Source: Kaistella sp. SH40-3
GTDB lineage: Bacteria > Bacteroidota > Bacteroidia > Flavobacteriales > Weeksellaceae
Direction of reading: 5' to 3'
Length of the DNA: 64,000 nucleotides
Assembly (NCBI RefSeq): GCF_030686865.1
Contig: NZ_JAQYUS010000005.1
Coordinates: 186,001 to 250,000, forward strand
The notes under the pieces are model-generated. The model searched no databases. It was not told the origin of the DNA and was given only the letters and a program-made list of their open reading frames with translations. Below, in pieces: positions 24,938-33,175 of this stretch. Positions within the stretch are counted from its first letter, which is position 1. The number at the start of each line of letters is the position of its first letter. The translations under genes and the position numbers were made by a program.

Positions 24938-25513
24938 ATGAAAAAAGAAATTCTCATAGCGACGCACAACAATCATAAAAAAGAAGAAATTCAGCAAATA
25001 CTAGGAAATCATTTTGAAGTGACTTCGCTCACAAATTATGATATTCATGATGAAATTGTAGAAGATGGGGAAACCTTTCACGCTAATGCTTTAATCAAAG
25101 CCCAGTATTGTTTTGATAAAACGGGGAAAGCCAGTTTAGGAGATGACTCTGGTTTGGTCGTTGATGCGCTTGATGGAAGACCTGGGATTTACTCTGCGCG
25201 TTATGCTGGTAATCACGATTTTGGGAAGAATATGGCGAAAGTTTTGGAAGAATTAGAAGGTGTAGAAAACCGAAAAGCCTATTTTATAACGGTGATGTGC
25301 TTGGTTGATGAAGCAGGAATTAATTATTTTGAAGGTAGAGTTTATGGGAATTTAACAAAAGAAATTCGCGGTGAAAAAGGATTTGGATACGACCCAATTT
25401 TTATTCCAGAGAATTACGAAGTTACTTTTGCTGAAATGAAAGCAGAAGACAAAAATAAAATCAGCCACCGGAAAAAAGCCATCGAGTTGTTTTTAGAATT
25501 TATGGAACATTAG
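24938..25513 (+). CDS. rdgB: XTP/dITP diphosphatase (non-canonical purine NTP pyrophosphatase)
   Basis: A 191-residue Ham1/RdgB house-cleaning enzyme that hydrolyses XTP, dITP and ITP to the monophosphates. I place the start at 24938 (MKKEILIATHNNHKKEE), since the upstream in-frame ATG at 24878 only adds a hydrophobic non-homologous stretch. Signatures are ATHNNHKKEE at the N-terminus, DDSGLVVDALDGRPGIYSARYAG near residue 65, and GYDPIFIP near 150 with SHRKKA at the end. It lies close after the CPBP gene and is convergent with the ACP gene (6 bp gap). Confidence 0.93.
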   Translation: MKKEILIATHNNHKKEEIQQILGNHFEVTSLTNYDIHDEIVEDGETFHANALIKAQYCFDKTGKASLGDDSGLVVDALDGRPGIYSARYAGNHDFGKNMAKVLEELEGVENRKAYFITVMCLVDEAGINYFEGRVYGNLTKEIRGEKGFGYDPIFIPENYEVTFAEMKAEDKNKISHRKKAIELFLEFMEH

Positions 25514-25519
25514 GTTTTA

Positions 25520-25774
25520 TTATTTTTGAGAAAGTTTTTCCTCAATCACAGTTAATGCAGATTTTACATCGCGCATTTTCTCCATAGAATCAGCATCGAT
25601 TTCAATGTCAAAAACTTCTTCAACATCTAAAATAACATCAACCAAATTGGCAGAATTAATATTTAAATCATTGATGAAATCGGTATTTTCATTGATGTTC
25701 TCTAATTCGACCTCATTTTTAACATAAGGTTTTACAATTTCTTTTAATTTTTGAATAGCCTCTTCTTTGTTCAT
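25520..25774 (-). CDS. Acyl carrier protein of the polyketide/fatty-acid cluster
   Basis: An 84-residue acidic four-helix carrier protein. The phosphopantetheine serine is S41 in LNINSANLVDVILDVEE, where the usual DSL is replaced by NSA, so this is a specialised ACP rather than housekeeping AcpP. It is the last gene of the fabZ-KS-ACP group (18 bp after the ketosynthase), which implies it carries the chain built by that ketosynthase. Confidence 0.88.
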   Translation of the reverse strand: MNKEEAIQKLKEIVKPYVKNEVELENINENTDFINDLNINSANLVDVILDVEEVFDIEIDADSMEKMRDVKSALTVIEEKLSQK

Positions 25775-25792
25775 ATTAAGATTTAAATTTTA

Positions 25793-27067
25793 TTAAGAAT
25801 ATTTTTTAAAGATAATACATCCGTTTACATCTCCAAAACCAAAACTTACTTTTGCTGCGATATTGATTTCTTTTTCGATTAAATGCTGTGGAATACAATC
25901 TGAGTCGATAATCGCGGAAATGTCTGGATTTAAATCTTCACAATTAATATTGGGTGCGACAAAATTTTCAGACAGTTGTAAGACCGTTGCCACACATTCA
26001 ACGCTTGCTGCTGCAGAAAGACAATGACCTGTCAACGCTTTTAAAGAATTGATGTAGGGGAAATCTTTACCAGATCGGTTTAAAGCGGTTGATAAATTTT
26101 GGATTTCGGTTGCATCTTTTGAAGTCGCCGTGAGATGTCCACTGATATAATCGATAGCATTTGCGTGAATTCTGGCTTCTAAAAGAGCATCTTTCACACA
26201 TTTTTGAACCGCAGTAGAATTTGGTGCCGTCATACTTCCACCGCCGCGCTGACCACCACTATTCAAATTTCCGCCGAGAATCTCGCAATAGATTTTTGCA
26301 TTTCTTGCTAAAGCAGATTCCAAATCTTCAATGACCAAAGCACCGGCGCCACTTCCTGGAACAAATCCCGCTGCAGAAGTACTCATCGGACGAGAGGCAG
26401 ATTGCGGATTGTCATTCGATTTAAAATTACAGACTTTTATGGCATCAAATCCTGCCCAAATATAGGGTCCGGAATCACTTGTACTTCCGGCTAAAATGCG
26501 TTTTGCTTTTCCAGCTTTTATGCGGTCAAAAGCCATTAAAATACTTTCTGTTCCTGTAGTACAAGCAGAAGAATTGGTAGTTACTTGATTTCCCAAACCT
26601 AATTTCCCGCCGAGATAAGCGCTAATTCCACTATTCATGGTTTGGGAAACGGCGGTGCTTCCTAATCTTCTGGTTTGGAGTGCATCAATCTTATAAATAC
26701 TTTCCCGAAATTTTTCAATACCTGAAGTTCCTGCGCCGAAAATCGTTCCGCTGTCCCAATCTGGATTTTCATCTAGAGAAGGTTCTAAACCCGCATCTTT
26801 CCAGGCCTCTAAGCCTGCGATAACGCCGTACATAATTCCGGTAGAATTGAAATTGCGAAGTTCTAAATCCGTAAAATATACGTTTAAATTATCTTTATCA
26901 ATCGGTGGCGTTCCGGAAACCTGACAAGAGAATTGCAAGTCGGCTAATTGCTGATCAAACTGAATTCCAGAGCGTCCTTCTTTTAAAGCAGAACGGAAAT
27001 TTTCCAAACCAACGCCATTCGGTGCAACGACGCCTAAACCGGTGATGACAACTCTTCTTTCTTTCAT
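25793..27067 (-). CDS. Beta-ketoacyl-ACP synthase (KAS II-like)
   Basis: A 424-residue condensing enzyme. I chose the start at 27067 (MKERRVVITGLGVVAPNG), the usual FabF beginning; the longer ORF to 27151 would translate dispersed repeat DNA. The catalytic triad is C169 (NSSACTTGTES), H311 (SGHLTATSKD) and H348 (LTGHCLSAAASVE). The normal N-x-HGT motif has changed to GHLT, which suggests an altered or specialised condensing enzyme. It lies 18 bp before the ACP gene and is separated from the upstream dehydratase by 216 bp containing repeats. Confidence 0.9.
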   Translation of the reverse strand: MKERRVVITGLGVVAPNGVGLENFRSALKEGRSGIQFDQQLADLQFSCQVSGTPPIDKDNLNVYFTDLELRNFNSTGIMYGVIAGLEAWKDAGLEPSLDENPDWDSGTIFGAGTSGIEKFRESIYKIDALQTRRLGSTAVSQTMNSGISAYLGGKLGLGNQVTTNSSACTTGTESILMAFDRIKAGKAKRILAGSTSDSGPYIWAGFDAIKVCNFKSNDNPQSASRPMSTSAAGFVPGSGAGALVIEDLESALARNAKIYCEILGGNLNSGGQRGGGSMTAPNSTAVQKCVKDALLEARIHANAIDYISGHLTATSKDATEIQNLSTALNRSGKDFPYINSLKALTGHCLSAAASVECVATVLQLSENFVAPNINCEDLNPDISAIIDSDCIPQHLIEKEINIAAKVSFGFGDVNGCIIFKKYS

Positions 27068-27283
27068 AATTTTTGCACTGATATTTATTAAAAATTTTCG
27101 CACAGATTTCAACGGATTTCCACAGATTTTCAAAATGCTAACTCTTTGCAATTCTGTGCTATTTGCGTGTAATCACTGAAATGCTTCGTGCAGACTTCGC
27201 AGTTTTTTATTCCACGACATCCGTGTAAATCTGTGGAATCTGTGTGATAAATTGAGTTACTTAAATTCTATTGCCGTTCTAAA
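27068..27283. repeat. Degenerate CACAGATTT/AATCTGTG repeats between KS and dehydratase genes
   Basis: Holds several copies of the words CACAGATTT, CGGATTTCCACAGATT and TCTGTG in both orientations, like the repeat at 20874-20942. No gene seen. They separate fabZ from KS within what is otherwise one transcription direction. Confidence 0.6.
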
Positions 27284-27712
27284 CTATTTAATAATTCCTG
27301 CAATACTGCCTTCACACACAATTTCTGATTGTTCATTCGACATCTTGACTTTACATTTTAATTTATTAAATCTAAAATATATTTTCTCTGAAATCACAGT
27401 TACTTTTTCACCCGGAAAAACGGGTTTCAAAAATTCGATATCTGTGGAAGTTAAACCAATTTGACTTTCTTCGGTCAAATCATTTCCAACCAGAAAAATT
27501 CCTAAACAAACCAGTCCGATTTGTGCCATTGTTTCGGTTAAGATAACTCCGGGAGTAATTGGATTGTTTTTAAAATGACCTTTATAAAAATCTAAATCTT
27601 CTTTAAAAGTGAAAGTTCCAGTCACGCCATTTTCGTCAACGCTCACCAAATCATCCACAAACAAAAATGGAATAGCATAGGGCAGTTTTTCTAAAATTTC
27701 TTCGTTTTTCAC
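27284..27712 (-). CDS. FabZ/hotdog-fold 3-hydroxyacyl-ACP dehydratase
   Basis: A 142-residue hotdog-fold protein. The catalytic helix has the FabZ signature FYKGHFKNNPITPGVILTE with H46 and, in place of the usual Glu/Asp, E60. The N-terminal LPYAIPFLFVDDL is also family-typical. It probably removes water from 3-hydroxyacyl-ACP made from the neighbouring ketosynthase product. It is divergent from the ene-reductase gene (238 bp). Confidence 0.87.
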   Translation of the reverse strand: MKNEEILEKLPYAIPFLFVDDLVSVDENGVTGTFTFKEDLDFYKGHFKNNPITPGVILTETMAQIGLVCLGIFLVGNDLTEESQIGLTSTDIEFLKPVFPGEKVTVISEKIYFRFNKLKCKVKMSNEQSEIVCEGSIAGIIK

Positions 27713-27950
27713 TTTGATACTTTCGCTTTCGTGAAGATGCGAAAAAAAAAATATTTTAACCTTGGTGAAAGCAATTATTTTAAAGTTTTACATGTCATCA
27801 TTGATATGTTTTTGGATTGATATTTTTTAATAGATAAAAAACGAGTGAGACTCTTTATTGAAATGACCGTGAACTTTAAGAAAATCTTATCATGGGTCAA
27901 CAAGACTCTGGCCGGATTGTTGGTAATTTGCTTCTACAAAAACTGAATAA

Positions 27951-29033
27951 ATGAAACTTTTAGAAAAATACACTTCGAAAAATTTAAAATTAGAAAACAG
28001 AATGGTGATGGCGCCGATGACAAGAAGTCGCGCAGACAATGATGAACACCTTGCGAATGACCTGATGCAAAATTATTATTCGCAAAGAGCAACGGCCGGT
28101 TTGATAATAACTGAGGGTATAAATGTGAGTAAAAATTCTGTAGGATACATCAACGTTCCTGGTCTTTACACCGAAAAGCAAACAGAATCGTGGAAAAACG
28201 TAACTACCGCTGTGCACGCAAGTGGTGGGAAAATATTTGCTCAATTGTGGCACGTTGGTCGCGTTTCGCACCCTGATTTTCATAAGGGAAAAGTACCTTT
28301 AGCGCCTTCTGCGGTAAATCCTGAAACGCAGTCTTATACGTACGAAGGTTTCAAGGATACCGTTACACCGCAGGAAATGACTTTGGAAGATATCAAACAA
28401 ACCGTTAAGGATTTTGCCAACGCTGCAGAAAATGCAATGAAAGCGGGTTTCGATGGTGTTGAAATCCACGGTGCAAACGGTTATTTGTTTCACCAGTTTT
28501 TTGCCCTGACTTCCAACAAAAGAGAAGACAATTATGGAGGTTCCATTGAAAATAGAGGTAGGTTTTTATTTGAAGTGTTGGATGCTGTTATCGAGAAAAT
28601 ACCTGTTGAAAAAGTTGGCTTGAGGCTTTCTCCAGATTTCGATGGTGTTTTTGGTATGACGAAAGATGACGAAACGACAGAAATGTTTGAATATTTGGTG
28701 AACAAATTAAATAACTACGATCTGGCTTATCTACATTTCAGCGGATTTGCAGGTCAGGATGATGATCCTTTAAAAAGTATTCTGGAAACCGCCGATCATT
28801 ATCGTAAAATTTACAAAGGAACATTTATGATCAATGGTGGATTTAAAAAAGATACAGCAGATAAAGCGATAGAAGATGGTCTTGCAGATCTGGTTTCTTT
28901 CGGAGTTCCTTTCATCAGCAATCCGGATCTCGTACAGCGTTTTGCGGTTGATGCACCGTTAAATGAAGCAGATCAGAATACTTTTTACACGCCAGGTGCA
29001 AAAGGTTACACTGACTATCATTTTTTAAAATAA
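27951..29033 (+). CDS. Old-yellow-enzyme family alkene reductase (NemA-like)
   Basis: A 360-residue FMN-dependent ene-reductase that reduces activated C=C bonds with NAD(P)H. Visible signatures are MVMAPMTRSRAD near residue 20, GLIITEGINVS, AQLWHVGRVSHP near residue 95, and GVEIHGANGYLFHQFF near residue 170, whose His/Asn bind the substrate carbonyl. It lies alone on the plus strand inside a minus-strand biosynthetic cluster, so it may act on a pathway intermediate or be an unrelated detoxifying enzyme placed there by chance. Confidence 0.93.
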   Translation: MKLLEKYTSKNLKLENRMVMAPMTRSRADNDEHLANDLMQNYYSQRATAGLIITEGINVSKNSVGYINVPGLYTEKQTESWKNVTTAVHASGGKIFAQLWHVGRVSHPDFHKGKVPLAPSAVNPETQSYTYEGFKDTVTPQEMTLEDIKQTVKDFANAAENAMKAGFDGVEIHGANGYLFHQFFALTSNKREDNYGGSIENRGRFLFEVLDAVIEKIPVEKVGLRLSPDFDGVFGMTKDDETTEMFEYLVNKLNNYDLAYLHFSGFAGQDDDPLKSILETADHYRKIYKGTFMINGGFKKDTADKAIEDGLADLVSFGVPFISNPDLVQRFAVDAPLNEADQNTFYTPGAKGYTDYHFLK

Positions 29034-29081
29034 GGAAAATTTATAGGGAAATTCGTTTTTAAATTTCTTTCAATTGTAATT

Positions 29082-29118
29082 AAAAGGTCAGTCCAAAATT
29101 GGGCTGATCTTTTTTAAT
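29082..29118. terminator. Terminator between convergent ene-reductase and SDR genes
   Basis: AAAAGGTCAGTCC / GGGCTGATCTTTT stem with two G-T pairs and a six-base loop, then a T run on the plus strand. It lies 2 bp from the SDR stop and may serve both strands. Confidence 0.7.
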
Positions 29119-29119
29119 T

Positions 29120-29917
29120 TTATTGTAAATGTTCGCCGCCATCGACGGGTATTACACAGCCATTAATCCAAGCGGCTTCATCCTGACATAATAAACTGAC
29201 CACATTTGCAACATCTTCCGGCGTGGTTAATCGTTTAAAAGGATTGCGCTTTTTAGTATATTCTTTTATTTCTTCATTTCCAGGAATCATTTGTAAGGAT
29301 CTTGTATCAGTAACTCCGGCTTGAATACAATTTGACCTCAAACCAAATGGAGCAAATTCTAAAGCGATATTTCTACTAATTGCTTCTAAAGCGGCTTTTG
29401 CAGCAGAAACGGCGCCGTAATTATTGATGGGTTTTTTACTTCCTTCACTTGTAAAAGCGAGAATTCTCGCATCTTCTGCAAATAAATTTTTATTAAAAAT
29501 CAATTTCGTCCAATCGTATAAACTTGTTGCCATGGCGTGAAGCGTAATTGCGAAATCATCTTTTGATAAACTTTCATTTTCCAATCCGATCATCGGTTTT
29601 AAATTTCCTTTGGCAATGCTATGTAAGAGACATCGGATTTTTCCTTCCAAACCTAAAACTTGTTTCAATTCTGCTAAAATATCTTGTTGATGTTGCGGAT
29701 TTAAAGCATCTTTATTTAAACTTAAAAACTGAATGTTTTCATTTTTAATTAAAGAAAATTCTTTATTAATGACTTCCATTTCAGCGCGAGAACTGCGATG
29801 AAGAATACAAATATTCATTCCTTCGCTTGCTAGTTTTTTGGCAGAGGCTAAACCTAATCCGGAACTTCCGCCCAAAATCACAGTCCAATAATTTGTGTTT
29901 TCAAATCCTCTTACCAT
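29120..29917 (-). CDS. SDR oxidoreductase with enoyl-ACP-reductase-type active site (FabL/FabI-like)
   Basis: A 265-residue Rossmann-fold protein with GGSSGLGLASAKKLA at residues 16-30. The catalytic pair is Y167 and K174 (NNYGAVSAAKAALEA), a Tyr-x6-Lys spacing as in FabI and FabL, not the Tyr-x3-Lys of ketoreductases such as FabG. The C-terminal WINGCVIPVDGGEHLQ is SDR-typical. It overlaps the type III PKS gene by 7 bp, so it is translationally coupled. Inference: it saturates the enoyl-ACP formed by the cluster's ketosynthase and dehydratase. Confidence 0.8.
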   Translation of the reverse strand: MVRGFENTNYWTVILGGSSGLGLASAKKLASEGMNICILHRSSRAEMEVINKEFSLIKNENIQFLSLNKDALNPQHQQDILAELKQVLGLEGKIRCLLHSIAKGNLKPMIGLENESLSKDDFAITLHAMATSLYDWTKLIFNKNLFAEDARILAFTSEGSKKPINNYGAVSAAKAALEAISRNIALEFAPFGLRSNCIQAGVTDTRSLQMIPGNEEIKEYTKKRNPFKRLTTPEDVANVVSLLCQDEAAWINGCVIPVDGGEHLQ

Positions 29918-30963
29918 TGCAATAAAACTCTTTGTGCAGAAAATCCAGGTCCAAAACTTAACATTAAACCTTTCTCGCCTTTCTGCGGTTTTTGATTTAT
30001 GATTTCTTCCAATACGTAAAGAACTGTGGCGCTCGACATATTTCCATAAAGTCTTAAAATCTCTTTTGTAACGTCAATATTTTTACCCAATTCTGAAAAC
30101 AGTCCTTCCACCATTTGAACGATCTTTTTTCCGCCTGGATGAAAAATAAGGTAATCGACATCTTTAATTTCTAAATTTTGTTTTGCTAAAAACGGATGGA
30201 TTATATTTGGAAAATGTTCCCCGATCGTGTCGGGAACTTCGATATCCAAAATCATTTGCAACCCAGAGTTGGTCAGTTTAAAACCCATCATGTGCTCATT
30301 ATTATAAAAATGATACATTTCTTCCGCCAGAATTTCTGGACCTTCAGCATTTTCTTCGGAAGAGAGTAGGACGCACGCAGCACCGTCTCCAAAAATCGCA
30401 GCACTTACAATGTTTGCCATGGAGAAATCTTCCAGTTGAAAAGTCGCCGTCGGACTTTCCACTGCGATTACTGCAGCCCGCTTTCCTGGATTTGCCTGAA
30501 GAAAGTTTTTTGCATAAATAATTCCGGAAACTCCGGCTGCGCAACCCATTTCTGTCACAGGTAATCGTACAATATCCTGACGTAAATTTAATTTGTTGAT
30601 CAGATAAGCATCAAGCGACGGAATCATAATTCCGGTGCAACTTACGGTGATAATGTAATCCAAAGATTGCGGATCCCAATTGGCTTTTTTCAAAGATTTA
30701 TCTAAAACCTGTTCGCCTAATAAAACAACTTCCCGAGCATAAATATCATTTTTATCTTCAAAAGATGTTGCCGTGAAAACTTCGATCGGATCCATGATGG
30801 AATATCTTTCATCCACTGCGGCACCTTCAAAAATCTTTTTGACTTTACGCACAAAACGGCTGTCTTGGTTTACTAACCATTGATCTAAAAAGGGTAAAAC
30901 TTCGGAAGTTTTTCGGGAATATTTTGGGAGTTGCTTGGCAACGGTAACTATTTTTACACTCAT
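29911..30963 (-). CDS. Type III polyketide synthase (chalcone/alkylresorcinol synthase-like)
   Basis: A 350-residue homodimeric ketosynthase that extends an acyl starter with malonyl-CoA and cyclises the product. The catalytic triad is C141 (TEMGCAAGVSG), H275 (LIFHPGGKK) and N308 (LYGNMSSATVLYV). Family motifs GFGPG-like SFGPGFSAQ and the thiolase-type fold are present. It overlaps the methyltransferase by 4 bp upstream and the SDR by 7 bp downstream. The order flavin oxidoreductase-methyltransferase-type III PKS resembles the srsC-srsB-srsA set of Streptomyces griseus, which makes phenolic lipids; that comparison is inference from function. Confidence 0.94.
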   Translation of the reverse strand: MSVKIVTVAKQLPKYSRKTSEVLPFLDQWLVNQDSRFVRKVKKIFEGAAVDERYSIMDPIEVFTATSFEDKNDIYAREVVLLGEQVLDKSLKKANWDPQSLDYIITVSCTGIMIPSLDAYLINKLNLRQDIVRLPVTEMGCAAGVSGIIYAKNFLQANPGKRAAVIAVESPTATFQLEDFSMANIVSAAIFGDGAACVLLSSEENAEGPEILAEEMYHFYNNEHMMGFKLTNSGLQMILDIEVPDTIGEHFPNIIHPFLAKQNLEIKDVDYLIFHPGGKKIVQMVEGLFSELGKNIDVTKEILRLYGNMSSATVLYVLEEIINQKPQKGEKGLMLSFGPGFSAQRVLLQW

Positions 30964-31673
30964 AATTTTTCAATAATCCATTGGTAGCGAAAAGCCCACT
31001 TCCATTTGATGCTGTATTTTTTTAATCCTAATTCGGTTGAAAATTTTTCTAAATCTTCTCTTTTGAAACCTCTTAAAATAGAAATTAATCCGTCTTCCGC
31101 GGTCATTTTTTCTAATCTAAAGATAAAGATAATTGCCTGAAAAAGTCGGTAAGCCAATTTACTTCTTTGTAAATCATTGACGACGATTCCTTTTTTCACC
31201 AAATTTAAAATTACACGAATTATTTTTAAAATTTCATCATCTTTAAAGTGATGTAAAGTAAGCGTTATCAAAGCAATGTCAATATTATATTTTGAGAAAT
31301 CGTAGAGAAAAATATCTTCTGCTAAATACGTGATATTCTCAAATTCCGCCGAACATTTTTCTGCGTGCCGAATCGTGGCTTCATTCGCGTCAATTCCTAT
31401 TAATTGAAACTTTAAATTATTTTCTTTTCCAAACTTCGAAAGCATTCGCAGCATATCACCGCTTCCGCAACCGAAATCCATGATGGTGATGGTTTTATCT
31501 TTTGGGAAATCTTTGATTAAAGTTTTAACTCCATCTAAAGTCACCGAATTTCCGCCAAGTAATTGATTAATTCTGGCGATGTCATCCAAAGCGGTCACTA
31601 ATCCGTCATTATCCATCGAGAAATCGTCCATCGATTCTTCAAGATCTGTTCTGTACGTCGTATCTAAAGCCAT
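30960..31673 (-). CDS. SAM-dependent methyltransferase of the type III PKS operon
   Basis: A 237-residue class I methyltransferase. The SAM loop is ITIMDFGCGSGDMLRML near residue 70, followed by LIGIDANEATIRHAE and, at motif IV, NIDIALITLTLHHFKDDE. It overlaps the flavin oxidoreductase gene by one base and the type III PKS gene by four, so it is co-translated with them. It most likely methylates an aromatic hydroxyl or ring carbon of the PKS product. Confidence 0.9.
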   Translation of the reverse strand: MALDTTYRTDLEESMDDFSMDNDGLVTALDDIARINQLLGGNSVTLDGVKTLIKDFPKDKTITIMDFGCGSGDMLRMLSKFGKENNLKFQLIGIDANEATIRHAEKCSAEFENITYLAEDIFLYDFSKYNIDIALITLTLHHFKDDEILKIIRVILNLVKKGIVVNDLQRSKLAYRLFQAIIFIFRLEKMTAEDGLISILRGFKREDLEKFSTELGLKKYSIKWKWAFRYQWIIEKL

Positions 31674-32815
31674 TAATTTTGAGTCATATTGATTTCTTTT
31701 CCGTGGGTTTTTCTAATGATAATAGGAAGTAGGAAAGGAAGATGGGTTATTAAATTTGTCAAAACTTCTGAGAGTTTTGAATGTTCTAAAATACTACCTA
31801 AAATTCGGCCATACCATAATCTTTGTTTGAAATTTTTATTCCAGTTTGAAGAATAGTTCTTTTCCATTTCCTGTCTCGATATTTTTCTGGATAAAAAATC
31901 TATTGTTTCTTCTGAAGCCAATTTTGCACTGTGAATCGCCATTGCCATTCCGTTTCCGCATAGAGGATGAATTAACCCAGCCGTATCGCCCATCATTAAA
32001 ATATGGTTTTCTACATTTTCTTTTTTCTCAAAACAAATCTGACTGATGGTCAAAGGTTTTTCAAACACAGAAGTTGAGTTTTCTAAAATATTTTTTAAAT
32101 GAGGATTTTGGGAAACAACTTTTTCCTGGAATTCTTCAATATTTTTAAATTTCTTGAACGATTTAAAATTAGTTAAATAACAGATGTTGAGCAAATTGTT
32201 TTCCACTTTTGAAACGCCACAATAACCACCTTTAAAATTATGCAAACCCACAACATCATTTTCAAATTCGCCTTTATAATGAGATTTCACCGCCAGCCAC
32301 GGAGATTTATTTTTTAAAAAATCACGATTCATTTTTAAATCCAAATTGGATCGTTTTCCAAATCCGCCCAAAACTACTTTAGCGGTCAAAGTTTTTCCAG
32401 AAGCCAAATGAACTTCAAAAAAATCATCTTTAAAAATGACTTCATTCACTTGATCTTCAACAATCTGACATTTTTGTGAAAGGGCTTTTAAATAAAGTGC
32501 GTGGTCTAAAGTATAACGACTAATTCCAAAACCACCAAGCGGAAGTTTAGTTTCAATCGTCCGTCCAGATTCTGATGAAAATTGTAACGATGTAATCTGG
32601 GTTGGCTTTAATTCCTCAATATTGATATTCAACCAAGCGAAATAGGAAAGGACTTCATTGGAAATATATTCGCCGCAGACTTTATGTTTGGGATAAGAAT
32701 TCTTTTCGATAACAATAACTTTACAACCCATTTTCGTGAGGTGTATCGCACTTGTTAAACCTGCTAAACCACCGCCAATGATGAGGACTTCGGTATCGCA
32801 ATTTGGATTCTTCAA
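31673..32815 (-). CDS. FAD-dependent oxidoreductase (geranylgeranyl-reductase/monooxygenase type)
   Basis: A 380-residue flavoprotein, first gene of the operon. FAD binding shows GGGLAGLTSAIHLTKMG (residues ~13-29) with VIVIEKNSYPKHKVCGEYIS, and a GD motif in ILMMGDTAGLIHPLCGNGMAMAIHSA near residue 280. The VCGE segment places it near geranylgeranyl-reductase-like enzymes and ring hydroxylases. It probably hydroxylates or reduces the polyketide ring or tail. Transcription reads into the methyltransferase with a one-base overlap. Confidence 0.88.
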   Translation of the reverse strand: MKNPNCDTEVLIIGGGLAGLTSAIHLTKMGCKVIVIEKNSYPKHKVCGEYISNEVLSYFAWLNINIEELKPTQITSLQFSSESGRTIETKLPLGGFGISRYTLDHALYLKALSQKCQIVEDQVNEVIFKDDFFEVHLASGKTLTAKVVLGGFGKRSNLDLKMNRDFLKNKSPWLAVKSHYKGEFENDVVGLHNFKGGYCGVSKVENNLLNICYLTNFKSFKKFKNIEEFQEKVVSQNPHLKNILENSTSVFEKPLTISQICFEKKENVENHILMMGDTAGLIHPLCGNGMAMAIHSAKLASEETIDFLSRKISRQEMEKNYSSNWNKNFKQRLWYGRILGSILEHSKLSEVLTNLITHLPFLLPIIIRKTHGKEINMTQN

Positions 32816-33086
32816 TTTTTTATTTAAATGTAGTAAATTTTAAACCACGAAATTTTTTAAAAACCACAAAGTCACAAAAGTTTTATGGTACAAGTTTTCG
32901 ATTTGCTTTTTAACACATGAGTCACATTAGTTAAAGTTTAAAAACACAACGCTGAAAAGCACACATGAGTTTTTAATTTCTCTTAACTCCTTAAGCAAAA
33001 TATTAACGGTAAAATTTTCCTATCATTCTTATGCAATCTTTTGATTATCTATATTTCCAGCCAAATTTCTTTTGTCTCTTTTGCGG
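32816..33086. other. Intergenic region with degenerate CACAAAG/CACATGAG repeats
   Basis: AT-rich sequence upstream of the flavin oxidoreductase containing CACAAAGTCACAAAAG, CACATGAGTCACATTAG, AGCACACATGAG and related remnants. These words are typical of degenerate intergenic repeats in flavobacteria. The operon promoter should lie here, but I found no clear TAnnTTTG on the minus strand. Confidence 0.45.
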
Positions 33087-33117
33087 TAAAAAAAAACCTC
33101 ACTTTTCCGCAAGGTTC
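33087..33117 (-). terminator. Intrinsic terminator of acs
   Basis: On the minus strand AACCTTGC / GTGAGGTT with a GGAAAA loop is followed by a run of about nine T, some 60 bases after the acs stop. A second inverted repeat (TGATGTGTTG / CAACACATCA) sits closer to the gene at 33132-33170. Confidence 0.7.
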
Positions 33118-33175
33118 ATTATAATTAAGTTTGATGTGTTGCATCAACGAATCATCAAATCAACACATCATCAAA

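Noticed and set aside
27068-27151. Longer start for the ketosynthase
   Set aside because: The extra codons translate dispersed repeat DNA and are not part of the FabF fold.
25520-32815. Flexirubin or aryl polyene pigment cluster
   Set aside because: No tyrosine ammonia-lyase, no DarA/DarB resorcinol enzymes, no multiple KS chain-length pairs and no outer-membrane transport genes; the type III PKS fits a phenolic-lipid cluster better.
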